Positions 18,409 to 26,395 are shown, counted from the stretch's first letter. The stretch is 64,000 nt of DNA from Phormidium tenue FACHB-886 (GCF_014764505.1 NZ_JACXWX010000015.1:1-64000), one strand, 5' to 3'. Notes: generated from the letters alone by a model not told the origin. Translations and numbers: made by a program.

Positions 18409-19200
18409 ATGCTGCGAAACACCCTGATCGTTCTTATTTTGATCGTTCTGTTCCTGCCGTTTCTACCGCTGCTGATCTGGTCATTTACACAGGGGTGGTT
18501 TTTTCCACAGCTTGTGCCGCAGCAGTGGACGCTGCAACATTGGGAGCAGGTGTTGTCTACCACGTCTAGAGTCGGAGAAGGGGTGATGCAGAGTTTGGCG
18601 ATCGCCCTGCTGACGACTGGGCTTTCGCTGCTGGTAGGGTTGCCCGCCGGACGGGCGCTGGGGCTAATGGAGTTTCCAGGGAAGACGCTGCTGAAGCTGT
18701 TTCTGCTGACTCCAATTATTGTCTCGCCGCTGGCAACGCTGATGGGAATTCAGTTTATCTTGATTCGCTTGGGCTTAAGCGGAACGCTGCTGGGCGTGGT
18801 GCTGGTGCATCTGATGCCTACGATCCCTTATATGACGCTGGTGCTGTCCAGCGTGTTTGCCAACTTTGAGCGGGGCTACGAGACGCAGGCGCGATCGCTG
18901 GGTGCCTCTCCGTGGCAGGTGTTGGTGCAAGTCACGCTACCGCTGATCGCCCCCGGTGTCATGGTGGGAGCGCTGTTTGCCTTTTTGATCTCCTGGAATG
19001 AGTTTCTGCTGACGTTTTTTGTGGGCAGCGGGCAGGTGTTTACGTTGCCAATGGTGCTGTTTACGCTGCTGCAGGGGGGCAATCAGGGGCTAATTGCGGC
19101 AGTGGCGATCACTTCGATTCTGCCAGGGCTGGTGTTTCTGCTGCTGGCGAGCCGGGCGCTGCAAAATGATGCGGCGTTGGGCGGGTTGGGCAATGTCTGA
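18409..19200 (+). CDS. ABC importer permease, YnjC C-half type
   Basis: The second permease, 263 residues, also with about six membrane helices. The coupling motif ETQARSLGASPWQVLVQVTL lies near residue 160. It begins 4 bp after the first permease and should form a heterodimer with it. The stop codon lies in the first of three tandem copies of GCAATGTCTGA, so the end of the gene has been duplicated into the gap before the ATPase gene. Confidence 0.87.
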   Translation: MLRNTLIVLILIVLFLPFLPLLIWSFTQGWFFPQLVPQQWTLQHWEQVLSTTSRVGEGVMQSLAIALLTTGLSLLVGLPAGRALGLMEFPGKTLLKLFLLTPIIVSPLATLMGIQFILIRLGLSGTLLGVVLVHLMPTIPYMTLVLSSVFANFERGYETQARSLGASPWQVLVQVTLPLIAPGVMVGALFAFLISWNEFLLTFFVGSGQVFTLPMVLFTLLQGGNQGLIAAVAITSILPGLVFLLLASRALQNDAALGGLGNV

Positions 19201-19222
19201 GCAATGTCTGAGCAATGTCTGA
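19190..19222 (+). repeat. 11-bp tandem triplication at the permease stop codon
   Basis: Three perfect adjacent copies of GCAATGTCTGA (19190-19200, 19201-19211, 19212-19222). The first contains the permease TGA stop; the last ends 9 bp before the ATPase ATG. It lengthens the spacer inside an otherwise tight operon and looks like replication slippage. Confidence 0.95.
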
Positions 19223-19231
19223 GGGGAAAGC

Positions 19232-20302
19232 ATGGGTCATCTAGTCCTGCAAAGTTTGACGAAGCGGTTCCGGGGTATGGCGGCGGTACAAGACCTGTGG
19301 CTAGAGGTGCAGCAGGGCGAAATTTTGGCGCTGCTGGGCCCGTCGGGCTGTGGCAAATCCACAACGCTGCAGATGATAGCAGGGGTGCAGCACCCGGATA
19401 GGGGCACGATCGAGCTGGAGGGAAAGGTGCTAAATCGAGTGCCACCAGAGCAGCGTGACATTGCGCTAGTTCTGCAGCGGGGTCTGCTGTTTCCCCACTT
19501 GAGCGTGGGGGAGAATGTGGCATTCGGCTTGAAGATGCGGGGGGTGAATCGGGTGGAGCGCGAGCAGAAAGCGATCGCCCTTTTGCGGCAGGTGCAGCTA
19601 GAAGGGTTTGCCGATCGCCGTCCGGCTGAGCTATCGGGTGGGCAGGCGCAGCGGGTAGCACTGGCGCGATCGCTGGTCATTCAGCCGAAGCTGCTGCTGC
19701 TGGATGAGCCGCTTTCTGCCTTGGATGCCAACCTGCGCGAAGAAATGCAGGAGCTAATCTTGCAGCTCCAGTCTAAGACCGGCGTGACGATGCTGCTAGT
19801 GACGCACGACCAAGCAGAAGCGGTAGTAATGTCCGATCGGATTGCGCTGATGTTTGAGGGCTGCCTGCGTCAGGTGGATACGCCCGAACAGCTCTATCGA
19901 CAGCCGCAAGATGAAGCCACGGCTCGTTTTATGGGCGGGGTCAATTTTTTTGAGGCAGAGGCGCAGGGTCAGGAATGGCTCTTGGCGGATGGCGCGAGGT
20001 TGACTAGCGCGATCGCCCAGCAGGGCAAAATCCGGGTGACAATCCGCCCAGAGCAAATCCAGGTGTTCACCCTGCCCAGACCGGGCATAAATGTGCTTCT
20101 GGGAACGGTGATCGCTCAGCGCTTTACCGGAACACAGCGGCGGCTGACGATCGATTCTGCTGGGTTGCGGCTGCAAGCTTGGGTCGCCCCTACTCAAGAA
20201 TTAGCGATCGGTCAGGCAGTGTGGGTTTGTCTGCCACCAGAAGCACTGTGGTGTTTTCCTGATGCTAAATCAACGCAGAGCGTAGTTCAAAGTTTGCAAT
20301 AG
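19232..20302 (+). CDS. ABC importer ATPase, YnjD/PotA-like
   Basis: A 356-residue ATPase with Walker A (LLGPSGCGKSTTLQMI), Q-loop LVLQRGLLF, signature LSGGQAQRVALARSL, Walker B (LLLLDEPLSALD) and the switch LLVTHDQAEAV. After residue 240 comes a C-terminal TOBE-like domain, including RVTIRPEQIQVF, as in PotA and related importers. The ATG follows GAGGGGAAAGC. It should energise the two permeases just upstream. The last two bases of the gene overlap the start of a dispersed hairpin repeat. Confidence 0.92.
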   Translation: MGHLVLQSLTKRFRGMAAVQDLWLEVQQGEILALLGPSGCGKSTTLQMIAGVQHPDRGTIELEGKVLNRVPPEQRDIALVLQRGLLFPHLSVGENVAFGLKMRGVNRVEREQKAIALLRQVQLEGFADRRPAELSGGQAQRVALARSLVIQPKLLLLDEPLSALDANLREEMQELILQLQSKTGVTMLLVTHDQAEAVVMSDRIALMFEGCLRQVDTPEQLYRQPQDEATARFMGGVNFFEAEAQGQEWLLADGARLTSAIAQQGKIRVTIRPEQIQVFTLPRPGINVLLGTVIAQRFTGTQRRLTIDSAGLRLQAWVAPTQELAIGQAVWVCLPPEALWCFPDAKSTQSVVQSLQ

Positions 20303-20358
20303 CTATCGCCATTACGAAGGACAGTTTTATGAGCGCTCCACGCCTACAAAACTGTCCT
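20301..20358. repeat. Dispersed hairpin repeat, family 2, copy 1
   Basis: AGCTATCGCCATTACG is followed by an 11-bp perfect stem AGGACAGTTTT (20318-20328) / AAAACTGTCCT (20348-20358) with GAGCGCTCCACG in the loop. A relative at 57078-57182 has the same lead (AGCTGTTGCCATTACG) and a matching loop (GAGTGCTCCACG) but a different stem. Confidence 0.75.
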
Positions 20359-20380
20359 AAACCCTGTAGCGATGGCTAGA

Positions 20381-20465
20381 CATTGCTTAACAGGGGGATG
20401 ATTTTTAAGTGAGAGGGGCGCGAAGCACCCCTCTCACTTAAAAATCATCCCAGAAATCAGCAACA
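20381..20465 (+). repeat. 85-bp dispersed hairpin element, copy A
   Basis: The element runs from CATTGCTTAACAGGGG to GAAATCAGCAACA and contains a perfect 24-bp stem (20395-20418 with 20428-20451). An inverted copy of exactly the same length lies at 45961-46045. The flanks are nearly identical while the stem differs mostly by paired changes. Here it sits between two convergent genes, where it could also end transcription both ways. Confidence 0.9.
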
Positions 20466-20474
20466 CCGCGATGG

Positions 20475-21722
20475 CTATACGATCTGCTGTTGCCATTCTT
20501 GTTCAAGCCGCGTTGTATATTCTGCATTCACAACTGGAACTGTATTAGCAATTAGCTCCTTTAAGGGAATACCGTATTGCGTTTCCACGGCGGCAAACTG
20601 CTGCTGTAGCTCTGGAGAAAGTTTCTGCACGTCAATCAAGGGCGGATCACCCCAAACATTTGGCTTAAACTTTTCGAGCTGTCCTTCGGGGCTAGCGAGG
20701 ATATCGGCTAGCACCATTGCGCCTGATGGATTTTTAGCATTGCTAGGAATTGCCGTAAATGACGGATCGTTGAGGGAAGCACCTGCGATCGTAAAAGCCT
20801 TTGTTGTAGATGGAAACTGCTGGGTTGCCAGCCCTTCTGCAACCTGGCTCACAAACACCGGCATCATCCAAATTTCGCCATTGGCAAATAATTCTGACAA
20901 GCGCGCTTGGGTAGGAGGATAGGTTTGTCCCTGCCGCCACAGATAAGGGCTTAAGGTTTTGAGATAGCTAAAAACCTGGGGCGAATTTTGTGTCCAGAGG
21001 TCTTCCTTAAATTCGCTACCCGCATATTGCTCATAGCCTCCAGTCATGGCGTAGAGCGTTGTCAGCAGAAATCGGCTGCCGTCGAATGCAGGAGGGGCAA
21101 CGTAACCAAAGCGTCCTGGATTTGCCTTCGCCCACTCCAAAAGTTCCTGATAGTTTGTGGGTAATTGTTTTACTTTGGCGGTATCTACCGCCATAACGTA
21201 GTAGCTGCCCGTGTAGGGAGATTCGTACCCCTCATTGGGAAGACCAAAATCTGAGGTTACTGCTGCATTGTTCTGGTCATAAAACTGCAAGCTTGGCAGC
21301 TTATTGGTGAAAGGACCCAGCAACAGATTGCCTTGTTTCATGGTGCGAAAGTTTTCGCCGTTGATCCAAATTAGATCGATACTGCCATCCTTAGTTAAGC
21401 CTGCCTGCACCTCGCCCACAATCTTGTTCACCGCTTCTACCGTGTCATTGAGCGGTACGCGATTGAGCGTAATGCTGTATTGCTGTTTGAGACGATTTGC
21501 TACCCACTGATCGATAAATTTGTTGGTGCTATCGCTCCCTCCCCACATCGCAAAGTTAACCGTCGTGCCTTTGCTCAGCTCTAGCACCTTATCCCAAGTG
21601 ACCGTTTTCAAATCGAGTCCGGAAGCCTCAGACTGCTGTTGCTGCGATCTAGGAGAACAGTTTGTTGTGAGTGTGGCAAAGCAAGCTGCTGCAGAAAGCG
21701 ATAGAAAATAGCGACGAAACAT
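20475..21722 (-). CDS. YnjB-like ABC importer substrate-binding protein
   Basis: A 415-residue periplasmic binding protein. A signal sequence spans residues 1-22, with a cysteine at TTNCS that may be lipidated. Family marks of the YnjB (COG4134) group are FAMWGGSDSTNKFIDQWV near residue 58 and SIDLIWINGENF near residue 117. NEGYESPYTGSYYVMAVDTA lies near residue 163. It is convergent with the permease and ATPase genes at 17496-20302 and surely belongs with them, but has its own promoter. The ligand of YnjBCD systems is not established. The kinase-like gene in the cluster hints at an alcohol-bearing small molecule such as thiamine or choline, which is inference. Confidence 0.87.
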   Translation of the reverse strand: MFRRYFLSLSAAACFATLTTNCSPRSQQQQSEASGLDLKTVTWDKVLELSKGTTVNFAMWGGSDSTNKFIDQWVANRLKQQYSITLNRVPLNDTVEAVNKIVGEVQAGLTKDGSIDLIWINGENFRTMKQGNLLLGPFTNKLPSLQFYDQNNAAVTSDFGLPNEGYESPYTGSYYVMAVDTAKVKQLPTNYQELLEWAKANPGRFGYVAPPAFDGSRFLLTTLYAMTGGYEQYAGSEFKEDLWTQNSPQVFSYLKTLSPYLWRQGQTYPPTQARLSELFANGEIWMMPVFVSQVAEGLATQQFPSTTKAFTIAGASLNDPSFTAIPSNAKNPSGAMVLADILASPEGQLEKFKPNVWGDPPLIDVQKLSPELQQQFAAVETQYGIPLKELIANTVPVVNAEYTTRLEQEWQQQIV

Positions 21723-22226
21723 GGTAGGTAGAAAGCTCTAGGTATTTGAAGCCTGATATTTGCACCCAAGTGTTTAAAGCTTAGGGAAAGCAATAATCAC
21801 TCCTCGGCATGACAGCTTATCCTGTTTTGCACCCAGATGTACAGTCTAACGATCGCCGCAAAATCTACAGTTTGAAGACAGATGAGGTACCGCGGCAAAC
21901 AAGCTTTAAAGACTGCATCAATATTTCCTGCAGCTTCAATCAATGCCGCCCACACTGCTCCAGCAGGAATTTGCTAAAGTCAAAGCTAGCTAAGGGATTC
22001 GACTCCAACAACTGACAAAGATACGGTTCCCGTCGCTGTATTGACGCGCATCTATCTCAGGAAAAATCTTTTTGTGTAAAAGCCTCGCGTTGCGAGGCTT
22101 TTACACAAAAAGATCTCAGTCCAACTGTGTATTGCCATAAGTGCATGATGCGCTCGGAGAACCATCAGAAGCCCAATTGCAAGCAAAGAAGTATAGCTGA
22201 ACACATTGATTACAGGATGAATTGAC
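21723..22226. other. Divergent intergenic region with a perfect hairpin
   Basis: About 500 bp between the start of the binding-protein gene (minus) and the radical SAM gene (plus). It must hold both promoters. A 68-codon open frame at 21809 has no ribosome binding site or family look and I do not call it. The striking element is the 49-bp perfect hairpin at 22066-22114. Confidence 0.55.
22066..22114. repeat. Perfect 23-bp hairpin in a divergent promoter region
   Basis: ATCTTTTTGTGTAAAAGCCTCGC (positions 22066-22088, quoted here in two parts as ATCTTTTTGTGT and AAAAGCCTCGC) pairs with no mismatch to 22092-22114 across the 3-nt loop GTT. Because it lies upstream of both neighbouring genes it is not a terminator of either. 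It shares the layout of the 7161 hairpin: an AT-rich outer stem and a GCC..GCG tip. Confidence 0.9.
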
Positions 22227-23063
22227 ATGGCACTTAAAGAACGTCAACCTCGCGAGAAGGGTGTGATTACAGACGATCGTTTCTTAGAACTTCATTTGTA
22301 TCCTGGCAACCAGTGCAACCGCGACTGCTCTTTTTGCACGGTTTTTGGAACACCAAAGGGTTGGTATGAGGACTATACAACCCACCATCTCGATGCGGTG
22401 TTGCAAACGGTGGCTTTAAACGAGATGGGAACCATCAAGTTTTATGGTGGCGAACCCACGCTACATCATGAAAACGTGATTTGGGCGATCGCCTACCTGC
22501 GCCAGCAGGGCTTCCAAGGGGCAATTGTCATCTATTCCAACGGCATCCAAGCCGAGCGCCTGCTGCAGATTCTCCAGTCCGATCCATTGGCAAACACGAC
22601 TGCTTCGCTCAACTATTCGATCGCCACAGGCGATGGTGCCGCCCAAATGCCACTCAAAGCCCTAGCGCTGTTGGAAGCTTACGAAGCGGACCATCCCGGT
22701 GCGATCGCCATTGGGCACCCGGATATTGTCGATTCTGGACGGGGTGTTGATCCGTTTACGGGTGAAGAAACACGCCCCAAGGCAAACTCTCGTTGTCCTC
22801 ACTGTTATCCCGTCCTTACTACAGAAGGCAAGTTTCACGCCTGTCCCTTTGCCATAGAAAATAAAGCCCCTCATTATCAGCTCGGTGATATTCATACCGA
22901 TCCAGCGATCGTCACCCAAAATTTCCAGGCGTTCTTTCGCTGGCTAGACACAGTGCATGAGCCGTATGCTGTTGCCCATGACTTGCCGGCCTGCACGGTT
23001 TGCTGGAAGCATTTAGCAGATTTACCTCAGCCGGAGTGGGTGGCTGAACCTGCTGCTTGCTAA
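22227..23063 (+). CDS. Radical SAM protein
   Basis: A 278-residue radical SAM enzyme. The [4Fe-4S]-binding motif CNRDCSFC (CX3CX2C) lies near residue 30 and the SAM-contact segment IKFYGGEPTLHHE near residue 72. The C-terminal part has more cysteines, in SRCPHCYPVL, FHACPF and ACTVCWKH, as in proteins with an extra auxiliary cluster. The reaction is unknown. No small peptide gene that would suggest peptide maturation is adjacent, and it faces the YnjB-like gene across a divergent region. It ends 2 bp before the stop of the convergent LysE gene. Confidence 0.88.
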   Translation: MALKERQPREKGVITDDRFLELHLYPGNQCNRDCSFCTVFGTPKGWYEDYTTHHLDAVLQTVALNEMGTIKFYGGEPTLHHENVIWAIAYLRQQGFQGAIVIYSNGIQAERLLQILQSDPLANTTASLNYSIATGDGAAQMPLKALALLEAYEADHPGAIAIGHPDIVDSGRGVDPFTGEETRPKANSRCPHCYPVLTTEGKFHACPFAIENKAPHYQLGDIHTDPAIVTQNFQAFFRWLDTVHEPYAVAHDLPACTVCWKHLADLPQPEWVAEPAAC

Positions 23064-23065
23064 GG

Positions 23066-23698
23066 CTATTCGTTGTGGGTGGCGATCGCCAGCCGCACTC
23101 CCAGCCCAATTAAAACTGCGCCGGTGATTCGCTCTAGCCAATGAGAGACGGCTTGCAGCATTCGTTTGATAGAGCGCTGGGAGATAAAAATGGCAACTAG
23201 CATAAACCAGGCTAGAGCCAGCGTGGCGATCGTCAAGCCATACAGCGCTTGAATGGGAACAGGCGTTCCGGGACGAATAATTTGGGTAAATAGCGCCAGC
23301 CAAAATAGCGTAGCTTTAGGATTGAACAAGTTACCCAGCAGACCGATGCGGAGAGCTGTCCAGCGAGAAATCGACTGCGGGGCATGCCGCATGACGATCG
23401 CTGCGGTCTGCTTCTTTGCGCCCAGCGATTTAACACCGACGTAGATCAAATAAGCAGCGCCAATCCACTTTAAAGCTGTAAACACCAGGACAGATTTGGC
23501 GATCACTACCCCAATTCCGATCAGCGAATAAGCAGTGTGGATGCTGTTGCCAATGAAGATGCCAATTGCCGTATAGATGCCTGCTCTACGGGAATAGGCT
23601 AAGCTGTTCCGCAGCGTTAGCGCAAAATCGGGACCGGGGCTAATAACAACTAAAACGCCAATCTAAAAGACCGTAAACCAATCAGCTAGAAAGGGCAT
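23066..23698 (-). pseudogene. LysE-family exporter with an in-frame stop at codon 12
   Basis: Read from the ATG at 23698 the frame gives MPFLADWFTVF, then TAG (23665-23663). It continues in the same frame as IGVLVVISPGPDFALTLRN through a full LysE/RhtB exporter to 23066, 210 residues if read through. The start is good: GGAG lies 8 bp upstream. The downstream part has the family motif ISPGPDF and about five membrane helices. The remaining open frame from about 23506 lacks the first two helices. A one-base change from CAG or TTG would explain the stop. It is either a young pseudogene or a base-call error. It follows an AraC regulator gene by 48 bp, a common pairing for such exporters. Confidence 0.88.
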
Positions 23699-23746
23699 GA
23701 GTTTCTCCAGAAGCAAGAATTGTGGTGCGTTCAGTGTTCTGAGGCT

Positions 23747-24583
23747 TTAGACAATTTTTGGACAGCCGATCGCATACTGTCCGGGTGTCACGCCAACCAG
23801 CCGTTTGAAGTGACGGTTCAGGTGGCTCTGGTCAGTAAAACCCGTATCAAAAGCGACTTGGGCGATCGGCTGTCCCTGGGCTAGCAGGGCTTTTGCCTGG
23901 GCAACCCGGAGCTGCACTAGATAAACGTGAGGGGGCAACCCCATCTGCCGCTGAAAGACACGCAGCAGCCGCAACGGCTTCAGGTTAGCTAGCGTAGCAA
24001 GCTGGTCTAGCGTAATCGATTCGGCATAGTGAGCGGTTAGATAATCCCGAATGCGCAAAACAGCTTGATGATCTTGCCCGACCGCCTGCAGCGGTGGGCA
24101 GCGATCGGCATAACGGCTAATGAGCTGGGTCAGCGTCCAGAGGAAGCGGGATTCTCGCTCTAGCTGTGATTCTGTGGTTTCCAACGTCAAATGCAAGCGA
24201 CGCAACTGCCCAGCCAACTCGGGATCGGCGATCACCGGATTGGCAAAATAGGGAATGAGCTGAGCTTTGTCTTGGAGCTCGGTGGCAGCTTTTTGCAGCA
24301 GCGGCACGTCTGGATACAACATGCGATACTGCCAGCCTTCTGGTGTACCCGCATGCCCCGTATGGACCTCGCCCGGATGAACAATCACAATGCTGCCCGC
24401 AGGAGCGCGACGGGTTGCGCCCCGGTAAGTAAATTCTTCAACCCCCGACTCAATCACCCCGATCGCATAGCCGTCGTGCGTGTGGCGCGAGAAAGAATGG
24501 GTCACGTAGGTTGCCCGCAGCAGTTCGGTGTTATCCAGGGCAGGATCGCGCCAGAATTTGACTCGCTCAGTCGATCGGGGCAT
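23747..24583 (-). CDS. AraC-family transcriptional regulator
   Basis: A regulator of 278 residues from the ATG at 24583. The N-terminal half is a cupin-like sensing domain, with THSFSRHTHDGYAIGVIESG near residue 28 and APAGSIVIVHPGEVHTGHAG near residue 60. The C-terminal 100 residues have two helix-turn-helix motifs: ITLDQLATLANLKPLRLLRVF and IAQVAFDTGFTDQSHLNRHF, followed by GVTPGQYA. The open frame extends further upstream into the methyltransferase gene but has no homologous character there. It lies just upstream of the broken LysE exporter gene and most likely controlled it; the ligand is unknown. Confidence 0.9.
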   Translation of the reverse strand: MPRSTERVKFWRDPALDNTELLRATYVTHSFSRHTHDGYAIGVIESGVEEFTYRGATRRAPAGSIVIVHPGEVHTGHAGTPEGWQYRMLYPDVPLLQKAATELQDKAQLIPYFANPVIADPELAGQLRRLHLTLETTESQLERESRFLWTLTQLISRYADRCPPLQAVGQDHQAVLRIRDYLTAHYAESITLDQLATLANLKPLRLLRVFQRQMGLPPHVYLVQLRVAQAKALLAQGQPIAQVAFDTGFTDQSHLNRHFKRLVGVTPGQYAIGCPKIV

Positions 24584-24618
24584 AGCTCTGAATTTGCGAT
24601 AGATACAGTTGAGAGGGA

Positions 24619-25257
24619 TCAGCCTGGCTTGATACCAATGAGCAGCGCTAGCTCTAACCATTTCCAATAGCAGTCTACATCGGTAAAGCCGATCTCTCTC
24701 AGCCATCTCAACTGAGTTTCCACATCCAGTAATTTGTTGGAGGGATCATCGTTCTCAGGCGTGCTGCCAATTGAGTACAGAAAGCATTCATGCAGCCGCT
24801 GAGTCGGAGACGCGACATGCTCTAGATTACAGAAAATTCCGCCCGGTTCTAGCAAGTCAAAAATTTCGTAATAGAGCGATCGCTTTCGTTCATGCACCAC
24901 ATGATGGATCGCAAAGCTAGAGACAATTGCATCAAAGCTTCCTAGAGCTGGCAGTGCATCATCTAGATTATGCTCTACGATTTCAATGGTGCTGTCTTCA
25001 CGGAAGCGATCGCGCACCGCTTCTAGCATCGTTGGCGAAAAGTCAATTGCCACACCTTGAGCGATCGGGCGATCGAGTTTGAGCAGCGCCATCAGCCGCC
25101 CATTTCCCGTTCCCAAATCGAGAATTCGCTTGGCAGTTTTGGGGACATGCTCCAGCAGAACACTCTCCCCTTCGGTGCGGTGTGGAATGGTATCCGCCTT
25201 AGCAAGATACGCCAAGGCATGTTCTGCCGAAGTCCACTTGTTAATAGCTCCTACCAT
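24619..25257 (-). CDS. Class I SAM-dependent methyltransferase
   Basis: A 212-residue methyltransferase with the SAM-binding glycine motif ILDLGTGNGRLMALL near residue 40. The acidic motif II is IDFSPTMLEAV near residue 76, and the post-motif DAIVSSFAIHHVVHERK lies near residue 108. The substrate is unknown. Its ATG follows the DinB stop codon with no gap (TAAATG), so translation is coupled. It is the third gene of the minus-strand run GNAT, DinB, methyltransferase, AraC, LysE. Confidence 0.87.
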   Translation of the reverse strand: MVGAINKWTSAEHALAYLAKADTIPHRTEGESVLLEHVPKTAKRILDLGTGNGRLMALLKLDRPIAQGVAIDFSPTMLEAVRDRFREDSTIEIVEHNLDDALPALGSFDAIVSSFAIHHVVHERKRSLYYEIFDLLEPGGIFCNLEHVASPTQRLHECFLYSIGSTPENDDPSNKLLDVETQLRWLREIGFTDVDCYWKWLELALLIGIKPG

Positions 25258-25770
25258 TTAGCCCTCTACAACTACACCCAGATTAGGCAACCAGGGCAGA
25301 TCGGTTACGCCTGGATCATACCCCAACTGGCTAAGTAGGGTAGTAAGCTGTCCACGATGATGGGTCTGGTGGTTGAACAGATGCGTCACCAGCACCCAAG
25401 CGGGCAATTCACGGGTTTTGCCATCTACGCCGCTAGTGTAGCGAAATGGCTGGTTTAACCATTCCTCAGATAAATTCTTTGCCCACTCTATAATCTGGAG
25501 ATCGGTAATCTGGCTCTGCTGTCTCAGTTCATCAAATGTTGCACAGAGTGGCTCACCAATTTTGATAGAAACGGGCTGCCCAATGAAGCGCCCCAGCCAA
25601 ACTCGATCGCCAAATAGCAAATGATTTAGAGTCCCGTGGATTGAACCAAAAAATGCACCTCGGTCAGCTCTACGCTGATCGTCAGGAATCTTAGCGCAGA
25701 TCACATATATTTTTTGATTCATCCAGTGGTTGTAATCTGCCATCATTTTGCAATATCTACGATCGTGCAT
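25258..25770 (-). CDS. DinB-family protein
   Basis: A 170-residue four-helix protein of the DinB/YfiT superfamily, which contains metal-dependent thiol-transferase-like enzymes. The likely metal ligands are His in SIHGTLNHLLFGD and the pair in HLFNHQTHHRGQ near residue 130. The start at 25770 lies one base after the GNAT stop codon; an earlier in-frame start at 25794 would overlap that gene. Many such proteins act in bacillithiol or glutathione chemistry or have no known role. Confidence 0.88.
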   Translation of the reverse strand: MHDRRYCKMMADYNHWMNQKIYVICAKIPDDQRRADRGAFFGSIHGTLNHLLFGDRVWLGRFIGQPVSIKIGEPLCATFDELRQQSQITDLQIIEWAKNLSEEWLNQPFRYTSGVDGKTRELPAWVLVTHLFNHQTHHRGQLTTLLSQLGYDPGVTDLPWLPNLGVVVEG

Positions 25771-25772
25771 TG

Positions 25773-26285
25773 CTAGCTCTCGCCTCCATTCCAATGAAAC
25801 AACAGCGTTTTCCCATACTCTTCAACTATCCTACCGCCAACGCGTTTGTAAAACGCGACAGCTCGGACATTATCTCCCCAGGCATTCCAGGCGACATGAC
25901 TACAGCCTTGTTCTCTAGCAACTGCGGCAAGAGAAGCCATAAGAGTACTGCCAACGCCACAGCTCCTGACGGAGGCATTAACAAATAGATCATCAATCCA
26001 GAGACTCGGCTGCGCCTTAAAGGAGGAATAGCGAAAATAATAAAGCGCAAAGCCAACTGCCTGTTGCTTCACTTCAGCCAGCAAAACTTTAGCGAATGGC
26101 GTTTGACCAAACAGCGTTTGCTGAAGCTTCGCTTCTGTCACCAGCAGCGTTCCATCACAGGAACCGATCGCGGTATCAAATTCAGCTTTCTTGTGAATCA
26201 ATTGCAGAATGATCTGGCAATCGCTCATTTCAGCCTCACGAATCTGAACGTTTAGCTGCAAATCGGCTATGACGAGGGGCTGCAT
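25773..26285 (-). CDS. GNAT-family N-acetyltransferase
   Basis: A 170-residue acetyltransferase of the GNAT fold. The acetyl-CoA-binding region is LFVNASVRSCGVGSTLMASLAA near residue 107, a variant of the usual R/Q-x-x-G-x-G/A motif. It is followed by SHVAWNAWGDNVRAVAFYKRVG near residue 133. The substrate is unknown; small-molecule amine acetylation is most likely. It is the first gene of a tight minus-strand run, and the downstream DinB start is 2 bp from its stop. Confidence 0.85.
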   Translation of the reverse strand: MQPLVIADLQLNVQIREAEMSDCQIILQLIHKKAEFDTAIGSCDGTLLVTEAKLQQTLFGQTPFAKVLLAEVKQQAVGFALYYFRYSSFKAQPSLWIDDLFVNASVRSCGVGSTLMASLAAVAREQGCSHVAWNAWGDNVRAVAFYKRVGGRIVEEYGKTLLFHWNGGES

Positions 26286-26352
26286 TTAGAAGTAATCCAC
26301 TAAAAAGGCAAAGCGATCTTGAGCAGAACGGCGAAACTCTACAGCATCCTTC

Positions 26353-26395
26353 TGCCTCTACCCCTCCAGGTCAGATAACCGGAGGGGTAGAGGCA
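26353..26395. repeat. 15-bp perfect hairpin
   Basis: TGCCTCTACCCCTCC (26353-26367) and GGAGGGGTAGAGGCA (26381-26395) with a 13-nt loop. It lies downstream of the small minus-strand genes at 26499-27033 and upstream of the GNAT gene, so it may end the upstream transcript, though no T-run follows. Confidence 0.75.

Noticed and set aside
21809-22015. 68-codon open frame in the divergent region before the radical SAM gene
   Set aside because: No ribosome binding site, random composition and overlap with likely promoters.
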